This document shows, in pieces, positions 57,301-64,000 of a stretch of 64,000 nucleotides of DNA. Under the pieces are notes generated by a model. The model was not told the DNA's origin and searched no databases. It saw only the letters and a list, made by a program, of their open reading frames with translations. Position 1 is the first letter of the stretch. Every line of letters begins with the position of its first letter. The position numbers and the translations under genes were made by a program. Source of the DNA: Flavobacterium sp. N3904 (GTDB taxonomy: Bacteria > Bacteroidota > Bacteroidia > Flavobacteriales > Flavobacteriaceae). The stretch is taken from positions 1,901,501 to 1,965,500 of the forward strand of contig NZ_CP110009.1 in the NCBI RefSeq assembly GCF_025947305.1. The letters are read 5' to 3'.

Positions 57301-59250
57301 ATGAATAAAGATTCGATCGTAGCTGGACTTTTTTCAAGATCCAATTTAAGACTGAGTATTCGTAATTTAAGTTATCTTCCAAGGTGGATAATTGTTCTGA
57401 TTGATTTTTCAGTTTTGATTGTTGCCTTTTTTTTTACCTTACTTATTTTTAGAGGAACCGGACTAAAGTATATTAACACTACACATAATGTATTATTTAT
57501 TTCTTGCTTTTTTGGAGTAAATATTTTTTTCTTTTGGTTGTTTAGAACCTATTCCGGTATTATACGGCATTCTTCTTATATTGATGCGGTAAAACTTTTG
57601 TTTTCGCAAATGGCCGTTATGGTTGTTTTTCTGGTTTTCAACTTTTCCTATGAGTTATTGAATGGCGAAAGAGTTTTTTTGACCACAGCTCTTTTCATAA
57701 ATGTGGTGCTTTCTTTTTGTGGGTTGTTTTTGTATCGTGTAATCGTAAAACAAACTTTTGAACTTTATTTTTCTGAAAAAAGCAGTAATAAATTAATAAG
57801 AACCATTATTTATGGTACCGATGCCAATGCCATTTCAGTAGCGAATGCCTTAAAATTTGAGACACCAACCCGTTTTAAAATTGTTGGTTTTGTAGATAAG
57901 AACAATCAAAACGAATCTAAAAGAATGTTGGATTTACCCATCTTAGTCCAAAGGAAAAAACTGCCCTCGTTGATGCGATCTGTTGGAGCAGAAGCCGTTA
58001 TTATGGCTGATAAAAGTTTGGAAAAAGAGGAACAACTGATTATTGTAGATCAATGTCTGGAATTTAATTACAGAGTATATACGGTACCCTTAATTACCGA
58101 CTGGGAGAATCAGAAAGAAATTTCACAAAAGGTAAAAAACATACAAATTGAGGATTTACTGGAAAGGAAACCAATTGTTCTCGACAATAAATCTATTTCG
58201 AAACAGTTAAAGGACCAGACCATTTTGATTACAGGTGCTGCCGGATCCATTGGCAGTGAGATCGTAAGGCAAGTTTTGAGCTTCAATCCTAAGCGGGTGA
58301 TAATTCTAGATCAGGCTGAAACGCCCTTGCATCATTTATGTCTGGATTTGCAAAAAAAACAATCTAAAGTTAAAATACAAAATGTTATAGCCGATGTCAG
58401 AAATAAAGAAGCTATGAACAAAGTGTTCAAATTATACAAACCTCAAGTGGTTTATCATGCTGCGGCCTATAAACATGTTCCTTTGATGGAAGAAAATCCT
58501 TCACAGGCTATATTAACCAATATTGAGGGAACCAAAAATTTAGCTGATTTGTCCTGTGAGCACAGTGTTGTGAAATTTGTTATGGTTTCTACCGATAAAG
58601 CTGTCAATCCAAGCAATGTTATGGGCGCCAGTAAAAGGATTGCCGAAAAATATGTGCAGTCCTTGCAAATTAAGAATTTGAAAGAAAATAATATTAATTC
58701 CACAAAATTTATTACGACCCGCTTTGGAAATGTTTTGGGATCCAATGGTTCTGTTGTTCCTTTGTTTACCAAACAAATTGCCAATGGCGGTCCTGTGACT
58801 ATTACACATCCTGATATCATCCGTTATTTTATGACTATTCCGGAGGCATGCCAGTTGGTTCTTGAGGCAGGTGCCATGGGAAATGGAGGCGAGATATACA
58901 TATTTGATATGGGTAAGCCTGTTAAGATTATTGATTTGGCCAAAAAAATGATCAAATTAGCCGGTTTTATACCAGAAAGAGATATCAAGATTGAGATTGT
59001 CGGTTTGCGACCGGGTGAAAAATTATACGAAGAATTGCTAAACGATACTTCCAAAACAATACCTACCTATCATGAGAAAATAATGATAGCCGAAGAAATT
59101 CAGGAAGAATTTGAAAACTTGCATACCGAAATAAATGAACTTATCGGAATTGCCAATTTCTTTGACAATGATGATATTGTTGCCAAAATGAAAGTAATTG
59201 TACCAGAGTTTAAAAGTATGAATTCGACTTTTGAAGTTTTAGATAAATAA
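57301..59250 (+). CDS. UDP-N-acetylhexosamine 4,6-dehydratase (CapD/WbpM/PglF-like)
   Basis: A 649-residue membrane-bound SDR enzyme with four N-terminal helices (first ~150 residues) and a Rossmann CoA-binding-like domain (about 155-290). The catalytic domain contains ILITGAAGSIGSEIVRQVL (about 309), HAAAYKHVPLMEENP, and MVSTDKAVNPSNVMGASKR with the catalytic Met/Lys of this family. The product is a UDP-4-keto-6-deoxyHexNAc, a precursor of QuiNAc, FucNAc or bacillosamine. It is followed by a terminator. Confidence 0.94.
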   Translation: MNKDSIVAGLFSRSNLRLSIRNLSYLPRWIIVLIDFSVLIVAFFFTLLIFRGTGLKYINTTHNVLFISCFFGVNIFFFWLFRTYSGIIRHSSYIDAVKLLFSQMAVMVVFLVFNFSYELLNGERVFLTTALFINVVLSFCGLFLYRVIVKQTFELYFSEKSSNKLIRTIIYGTDANAISVANALKFETPTRFKIVGFVDKNNQNESKRMLDLPILVQRKKLPSLMRSVGAEAVIMADKSLEKEEQLIIVDQCLEFNYRVYTVPLITDWENQKEISQKVKNIQIEDLLERKPIVLDNKSISKQLKDQTILITGAAGSIGSEIVRQVLSFNPKRVIILDQAETPLHHLCLDLQKKQSKVKIQNVIADVRNKEAMNKVFKLYKPQVVYHAAAYKHVPLMEENPSQAILTNIEGTKNLADLSCEHSVVKFVMVSTDKAVNPSNVMGASKRIAEKYVQSLQIKNLKENNINSTKFITTRFGNVLGSNGSVVPLFTKQIANGGPVTITHPDIIRYFMTIPEACQLVLEAGAMGNGGEIYIFDMGKPVKIIDLAKKMIKLAGFIPERDIKIEIVGLRPGEKLYEELLNDTSKTIPTYHEKIMIAEEIQEEFENLHTEINELIGIANFFDNDDIVAKMKVIVPEFKSMNSTFEVLDK

Positions 59251-60046
59251 TTTTTTGACCGATTTTAAAACGAATAACTTATTGAAGGACTTCATTTCAA
59301 GGGAAGTATAGAAAGAAGTTGTTTCTTTTTAGCGCACAAAAAAATATCGGAATTACCGTTTTTAATAATTACAACAACGTGTTGTTTTATAAATTTAATA
59401 TGGAAAAGTTTACAAAGTATTTTTGTAAACTTTTTTTGTTTATAATTGTTGTTCTTTCAATTAGAAACTTGAATATGACTAAAATTAGGTATGAGCAAGC
59501 TAGTTAAAACCTTACTTTTGAAAAGCATATCAATTAGTTAAGTTTAGGGCAGTCGAGAACATTTGGATCTACATGGTCAAATATCTGTCAATGATGTGGT
59601 AAAATTGGATTGTACTGTACTTTTTTTTATGTATCAGTTGTGATACTAAATGTTCCGAGAAGTTTTTTTACAATGGATATGTGTTATTGCGCAATTTTTT
59701 CACTTTTAGATGATTGAATGGGATAATAATATTAATTAAGACTTTTTTTCGTGTTAAAATAAAAAATCGATGTTTTTCATGGGTAAAAAATGTATTTAAA
59801 CAGAAAAAAATTATTCAAGGTGAAAAATAATGATAAATTTGTGCCATTAAAATTTTGTAAGCAATCCTGTGACTTGCAAGGGCGAAGCCGTTTTTGCCCA
59901 AACAAAATATACTATTTTACGATAATTCACTTTTTTATAAAAAAGAATAACCTAGCCTATGTCCAAGCTTCCAAGCTTGATGGCCTTATTAATATTAAAG
60001 TAGAGAATAATCCAAATTAGATTTTAAATGCTTTTTTCTAAATTGT
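59251..60046. other. Long gene-free stretch between CapD and the ABC exporter
   Basis: About 800 bases with no convincing gene; frames near 59319 and 59790 lack coding character. It contains the terminator at 59404 and, near 59880, a short GGGCGAAGCC...GCCC hairpin. CCAAGCTT occurs twice in tandem near 59965. The -7 box for the ABC exporter follows at its right end. Confidence 0.6.
59404..59440 (+). terminator. Terminator after the CapD-like gene
   Basis: AAAAGTTTACAAA (59404-59416) pairs perfectly with TTTGTAAACTTTT (59422-59434) around a 5-base loop, followed by further T residues. It is ~150 bases after the stop of the dehydratase gene. Confidence 0.88.
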
Positions 60047-60054
60047 TACATTTG
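60047..60054 (+). promoter_or_regulatory. -7 box upstream of the ABC exporter genes
   Basis: TACATTTG fits TAnnTTTG; it would give a leader of about 55 bases before the permease start at 60116. Confidence 0.5.
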
Positions 60055-60115
60055 CACTTTATTTAAATCTGCGAAAATTGCATGTCATAATTTTCACTTT
60101 TAGTTTCCCATAAAA

Positions 60116-60985
60116 ATGAACACTAGTACTACCCAAAATACCAATTGGTTGTTTGAGATAACACCAAAGAACAAATTTTTTTCGCTGAACCTTAAAGAAG
60201 TTTGGCAGTATCGCGACCTGCTGTTTCTGTTTGTCAAAAGAGATATCGTAACCGTATACAAACAAACCGTTTTGGGACCATTGTGGTACCTGATACAACC
60301 GTTGTTTACCTCGGTTACGTTTACCATAATTTTCAATAATGTTGCGGGAATAGATACTGGGACGGTGCCTCCATTTTTATTTAATCTGGCAGGAATCACC
60401 GTTTGGAATTACTTCACCTCCTGTCTTAATGGAACCTCAGATACGTTCAGGAGCAATGCCAGTATATTTGGGAAAGTATATTTCCCCAGAATTATTGTCC
60501 CTATTTCGATCGTGATTTCCAATCTATTAAAGTTTGGAATACAATGTTTTATTTTTATTGTTTTTTATCTTTTTTATTATTTTCAAGGAGCCGATATAAG
60601 TCTGAATGCCACTGTCGTTTTTTTTCCATTACTTATTATACTAATGGGTATTTTGGGTTTGGGTCTGGGAATGTTTATATCGTCGTTAGTCACAAAATAC
60701 AGGGATTTTAATTATTTGATTGGCTTTGGGGTGCAATTGTTAATGTATCTGTCTGCGGTAATGTACCCCATGGCGCTACTTAAAGAAAAGCTTCCGGCAT
60801 ACGGTTGGTTGGTGCAATACAATCCGTTGGCCTATGTTATAGAAACCGCTCGTTATATGTTGCTCAATGTTGGTCAAATATCACTTATGGGATTGGGATA
60901 TACCTTTCTAGTCACGGTAAGTGTCTTTTTTGTCGGATTATTAATTTTTAATAAGACCGAGAAGAGTTTTATTGATACGGTTTAG
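60116..60985 (+). CDS. ABC-2 type polysaccharide/LPS export permease (Wzm-like)
   Basis: A 289-residue protein with six membrane helices. It contains the ABC-2 export hallmark LLFLFVKRDIVTVYKQTVLG PLWYLIQPLF (two consecutive stretches) near residue 40 and a C-terminal YNPLAYVIETARYMLL. With the ATPase at 61558 it would export a finished lipid-linked polysaccharide across the inner membrane. Confidence 0.93.
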   Translation: MNTSTTQNTNWLFEITPKNKFFSLNLKEVWQYRDLLFLFVKRDIVTVYKQTVLGPLWYLIQPLFTSVTFTIIFNNVAGIDTGTVPPFLFNLAGITVWNYFTSCLNGTSDTFRSNASIFGKVYFPRIIVPISIVISNLLKFGIQCFIFIVFYLFYYFQGADISLNATVVFFPLLIILMGILGLGLGMFISSLVTKYRDFNYLIGFGVQLLMYLSAVMYPMALLKEKLPAYGWLVQYNPLAYVIETARYMLLNVGQISLMGLGYTFLVTVSVFFVGLLIFNKTEKSFIDTV

Positions 60986-61078
60986 GTGGTTATGAGTTGT
61001 GGGTTGTGAGAGTTTGAGTTTTGGGTTTAAGAGTTTGAGTTATGGGTTTTGGGTTGTGAGTTTGAGTTATGAGTTTTG
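60986..61078 (+). repeat. Degenerate GTGAGTT/GGGTTTT tract after wzm
   Basis: A G/T-rich run of words such as GAGTTGT, GGGTTGT, GAGAGTTT, GAGTTTTG and GAGTTATG fills the gap after the permease gene. It is a variant of the tracts after other polysaccharide genes. Confidence 0.7.
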
Positions 61079-61104
61079 ATATAATATAAAAAATTGAAAT
61101 TATT

Positions 61105-61479
61105 ATGAGTGATTTTAAAAGTTATAAAGATTTAGATATTTACACCATAAGTATGGATTTGTTTCTAAGTTTGCATCCAAAGACTTTAAAGTTGCCTAAA
61201 TATTAATTATACGAATTGGGAAGCCAATTAAGGCGGTCTTCAGATAGCATAGTATCCGATATTGTTGAAGGATATGGACGAAGAAAATATAAGGCTGATT
61301 TTATTCGGTTTTTGGTTTTTTATCATGCCAGTTGCTTAAAGACGATTAATCATATTTACAAAATAACTGTTTTATATCCTGATTTGAAAGAAGATTTGGA
61401 ACCGTTTATATTGAGTCATGAAAATTTGGGAGGTAAAATTTTTAATTTCATGAGTTACGTAGAAAAGAATTGGAAATAG
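61105..61479 (+). pseudogene. Four-helix bundle (S23-like) protein gene with an in-frame stop
   Basis: From ATG 61105 the frame reads MSDFKSYKDLDIYTISMDLF, meets TAA at 61204-61206, then continues in the same frame (LYELGSQLRRSSDSIVSDIV ... VEKNWK) to 61479. This is the four-helix bundle family also found in 23S rRNA intervening sequences. The interrupted product would be ~124 residues, a normal length. Either a nonsense mutation or a sequencing error; a shorter product from the TTG at 61216 is possible. It sits between wzm and wzt, its only visible neighbours. Confidence 0.8.
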
Positions 61480-61481
61480 AA

Positions 61482-61553
61482 ATGGTTGTGGGTTGTGGGT
61501 TGTGAGTTATGGTAAATAAAACTCACAACACAACACTCACGACCCACAACAAA
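61482..61553 (+). repeat. Convergent G/T and A/C tracts forming a hairpin before wzt
   Basis: A GTTGTGG-type tract (to about 61508) is followed by its complement-like ACTCACAAC tract (from 61520). GTTGTGAGTT (61499-61508) and AACTCACAAC (61520-61529) pair perfectly around an 11-base loop. It is the only place where the tract type occurs in both orientations, and it lies just before the wzt start. Confidence 0.7.
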
Positions 61554-61557
61554 AAAA

Positions 61558-62838
61558 ATGAAAGACATTATATTAAAAGCCGAAAACATCTCCAAGCAAT
61601 ACCGCTTGGGACTAGTGGGTACAGGAACATTAAGCCACGACTTGAACCGTTGGTGGCACCAAATAAGAGGGAAAGAAGACCCTTATCTCAAAATTGGGGA
61701 TACCAACGATCGCAGTACAAAGGGAGACAGCGAATATGTTTGGGCGCTGCAGGACATCAATTTTGAAGTAGAGCGAGGCGAAGTTCTAGGTATCATTGGT
61801 AAGAATGGAGCTGGAAAATCGACCTTGCTCAAGATTTTATCACGGGTTACGGCACCAACGACGGGGAGTATAAAATTTGCTGGACGAGTTGCTTCCTTGC
61901 TTGAAGTGGGTACGGGTTTTAATGGCGAGATGACAGGCCGTGAAAATATATTCCTGAACGGAGCCATACTGGGCATGACCAAAAAAGAGATTGCCTCAAA
62001 AATTGATGAAATAATTGATTTCTCGGGTTGCGAGCGCTACATAGATACCCCCGTAAAGCGCTACAGTAGTGGAATGTATGTTCGTTTGGCTTTTGCCGTA
62101 GCCGCTTTTCTGGAACCCGAAATTTTAATTATCGATGAGGTATTGGCTGTAGGGGATGCCGAGTTCCAGAAAAAAGCAATAGGCAAGATGCAGGACATTT
62201 CCCGTAGTGGTGGTAGAACGGTTTTGTTTGTGAGTCATAATATGGCAGCAGTTAAACAGTTATGCAATAGAGGGATTGTTTTGGAGCATGGTAAAGTAAT
62301 TTTTGAAGGAGAAATTGAAGAAAGTTTAAAAAAGTACCAAATTCTAACTCAGAAAATAAGTACTAAACTTCATGATTTTGATAGAGAAGGAACAGGTGAG
62401 TACCGAATTTCAAGCATAAGTTTTATTTCAAATGGTGATAAAAAAAATACTTTTTTTCTTGGTGAAAAAATTAAGATTGAACTATCGTTAAAAAGATTAA
62501 AAGATGTTAATTTAAAAGATATCCAAATTATTATTGGAATTTATAATTTTATGGATGAAGGATATTTAAGATTTGATACAAGTTTATTTAATTTTTCCAT
62601 TTCTCTAGATGGAGACTATTCAAAAATCATATGTGAATTGGAAGAGCCTCTAAACATTAAGCCAGATAATTATTATATAAATGTTGCTGTTTTAAACGAA
62701 AATATTTTGATTGACTACATAACAAATGCTTTTGAGTTTAATGTTGAAAACGGAGATTATTTTAACACTGGCAAAAACTTGAAAGATTCTGAGTTATCAA
62801 AAGTGTATTATAAACATAAGTGGTCACATTTAAAATAG
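61558..62838 (+). CDS. ABC polysaccharide exporter ATPase (Wzt-like) with C-terminal domain
   Basis: A 426-residue protein. Residues ~1-240 form the nucleotide-binding domain: Walker A GKNGAGKSTLL (about 82), signature YSSGMYVRLAFA (about 168) and Walker B ILIIDEVLAVGDAE (about 190). Residues ~245-426 form an extra beta-rich domain resembling Wzt C-terminal carbohydrate-binding domains, which recognise the modified end of the exported glycan. It pairs with the permease at 60116. Confidence 0.93.
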   Translation: MKDIILKAENISKQYRLGLVGTGTLSHDLNRWWHQIRGKEDPYLKIGDTNDRSTKGDSEYVWALQDINFEVERGEVLGIIGKNGAGKSTLLKILSRVTAPTTGSIKFAGRVASLLEVGTGFNGEMTGRENIFLNGAILGMTKKEIASKIDEIIDFSGCERYIDTPVKRYSSGMYVRLAFAVAAFLEPEILIIDEVLAVGDAEFQKKAIGKMQDISRSGGRTVLFVSHNMAAVKQLCNRGIVLEHGKVIFEGEIEESLKKYQILTQKISTKLHDFDREGTGEYRISSISFISNGDKKNTFFLGEKIKIELSLKRLKDVNLKDIQIIIGIYNFMDEGYLRFDTSLFNFSISLDGDYSKIICELEEPLNIKPDNYYINVAVLNENILIDYITNAFEFNVENGDYFNTGKNLKDSELSKVYYKHKWSHLK

Positions 62839-62843
62839 ATAGA

Positions 62844-64000
62844 ATGGATAATATTCAATATTCTCATAAGTCAATGATTGATGATTTTGGGCGAGTTTTT
62901 TTTTATAACAATCGAGTATTCAGGGAAATATCGAAAGAAAAAGAGAAGTTTTGTTTAGAACTGTTGAGTTCGGCCATGTTTAAAGAATTAATACAAAAAG
63001 AACTAATTCCTCAAACTCTTATATCAGAGGAATTTCCGGAAACTAAAAAACTTATATTAGAACATACAAAGGTAGTTGAGAGTTTGCAACATGAATGGAC
63101 ATTTGAAATGTTTAAAGATGCAGCTTTAATGGTTTTGGAAATTAATGATGTTTGTAATAAGTATGGATACGAATTAAAAGACGCTCATACTTTAAATGTT
63201 TTATTTAATAATAATAAGCCCATTTTTGTTGATCTTGGTAGCATAGATTTAATTAGATCAAAGAATAATTGGATTGCCTACGAGGAATTTTTGAATTCCT
63301 TTTTTATTCCATTAAGATTTTGGAGTAAAAATGAACTTTTCATAGTTAGAAAATTATTGGAAAGTAATTTTCACAGAATGTTTACAATTCCTTCTCAAAA
63401 TATAGAAGAATCTGGATTGTATAAATTATTAGGAGTTGACAATAGTTACGCTTTTTCTTTTAGGAAAAATAAATTATTTTCTACAGAAAGAAATATTTCA
63501 CTAATTACCTTTTTTGTAAAAGCTTCAAACAAATTTCTACGGATTGTCTTTAAGAAAAAAAATAAGCTTTTTAGATATGATTTAAAAATTAACAGAATAA
63601 CAGAAATTTTTCCAAAAAACACAATAAATAGTAATATAGTATCATTATCAAAATCCACTTTCGATAGTCAATGGAAAGGATATCATAGTAAATTTTATAA
63701 TGAAATTGAAAGTGTTAATTATTCGTATCGATTTAAAAGATTATTAGAGATTATAAATGATTTAAAAGATATTGATACAATAATAGATTTAGCTGGTAAT
63801 GAAGGTTATTTTTCTTTTTTGTTGTCTAAAGAAATGACATTAAAAAATGTTATTTTAGTCGATTATGATGAAAATGCAATAAATGAAGCGTATCTAAATA
63901 GCAAAAAATTGAATATTAAAAATGTTACACCTCTTTTATTAAATTTTATGTTTACACCCGATTTGCTTGGAACTTCTAAAAGACTAAGGTCAGATTTGGC
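62844..64000 (+). CDS. Kinase-like/SAM methyltransferase protein (NoeA-like), 3' end outside window
   Basis: An open frame from ATG 62844 runs off the right edge (at least 385 residues). It starts MDNIQYSHKSMIDDFGRVFF. Around residue 112 it has KDAHTLNVLF then PIFVDLGSIDLI, which resembles a phosphotransferase-type DxHxxN loop and metal-binding Asp. From about residue 314 the segment IDLAGNEGYFSFLLS is motif I of a class I SAM methyltransferase. The order resembles NoeA-type proteins. Its start lies six bases after wzt, so it probably modifies the glycan exported by Wzm/Wzt. Confidence 0.75.
   Translation, partial: MDNIQYSHKSMIDDFGRVFFYNNRVFREISKEKEKFCLELLSSAMFKELIQKELIPQTLISEEFPETKKLILEHTKVVESLQHEWTFEMFKDAALMVLEINDVCNKYGYELKDAHTLNVLFNNNKPIFVDLGSIDLIRSKNNWIAYEEFLNSFFIPLRFWSKNELFIVRKLLESNFHRMFTIPSQNIEESGLYKLLGVDNSYAFSFRKNKLFSTERNISLITFFVKASNKFLRIVFKKKNKLFRYDLKINRITEIFPKNTINSNIVSLSKSTFDSQWKGYHSKFYNEIESVNYSYRFKRLLEIINDLKDIDTIIDLAGNEGYFSFLLSKEMTLKNVILVDYDENAINEAYLNSKKLNIKNVTPLLLNFMFTPDLLGTSKRLRSDL

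Noticed and set aside
59319..59507. 62-codon frame in the gap after the CapD-like gene
   Set aside because: It spans the perfect terminator hairpin at 59404-59434, so it is not a plausible gene.
59790..60020. 76-codon frame before the ABC exporter
   Set aside because: Lys/Asn-rich AT-driven sequence with no similarity to a known family and no promoter.

Overview
The window looks like chromosome of a Flavobacterium-type bacterium (Bacteroidota, Flavobacteriaceae). It is AT-rich. The S8-to-L17 ribosomal block carries secY, infA and a zinc-ligand-poor rpmJ. Several genes are preceded by the Bacteroidota -7 box TAnnTTTG, and the surface-sugar genes (UpxY-type NusG, SLBB exporter, CapD, beta-helix protein) are typical of the group. 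I saw no rRNA, tRNA or CRISPR array.

Layout. (1) 1-7306: spc/alpha ribosomal operon (rpsH-rplF-rplR-rpsE-rpmD-rplO-secY-infA-rpmJ-rpsM-rpsK-rpsD-rpoA-rplQ), closed by a strong terminator. (2) 7588-15682: housekeeping genes: carA, eno, gltA, two guanidino-modifying hydrolases, a MarC-like membrane protein, a CoA-binding protein and recR. (3) 15753-21462: the first surface-polysaccharide module (outer-membrane export lipoprotein, BY-kinase/chain-length protein, UDP-HexNAc 4-epimerase, UDP-glucose dehydrogenase). (4) 21463-29367: an accessory island. Small unrelated genes are separated by ~130-bp bulged-hairpin repeats with the architecture of integron attC sites, with an IS110/IS1111-type element and an IS3 element inserted. 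(5) 29368-62838 and on to the right edge: the rest of the polysaccharide locus. It holds nucleotide-sugar genes (UDP-HexNAcA, dTDP-rhamnose, GDP-fucose, UDP-uronate epimerase, 4,6-dehydratase), a UpxY-like antiterminator, a second export pair (SLBB protein and Wzz), a flippase, an EpsG-type polymerase, glycosyltransferases, a pyruvyl transferase, two kinds of initiating phosphoglycosyl transferase, an ABC exporter (Wzm/Wzt) and a kinase-like/methyltransferase protein cut by the window end.

How it works together. The locus can supply uronic acids, rhamnose, fucose and probably a 2-acetamido-2,6-dideoxyhexose for a repeat unit built on undecaprenyl phosphate. That unit would be flipped by Wzx, polymerised by the EpsG-like protein and exported through the Wza/Wzc or SLBB/Wzz pair. 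The Wzm/Wzt genes at the right form a second, ABC-dependent export route, probably with a dedicated chain-modifying methyltransferase.

The most remarkable part is 22145-28300. Each gene cassette begins with a GTTRRRY-like box that is complementary to the box starting its own downstream hairpin, as in integron cassettes, yet no integrase lies in the window. The IS110-type element sits inside one of these hairpins. Downstream of its transposase is a stretch that reads as a bridge RNA: one internal loop matches the two halves of the occupied target and a second matches the element's own ends, so it appears to be an RNA-guided element aimed at this repeat. A further oddity is a set of degenerate GTGAATA-like tracts just downstream of many polysaccharide genes.
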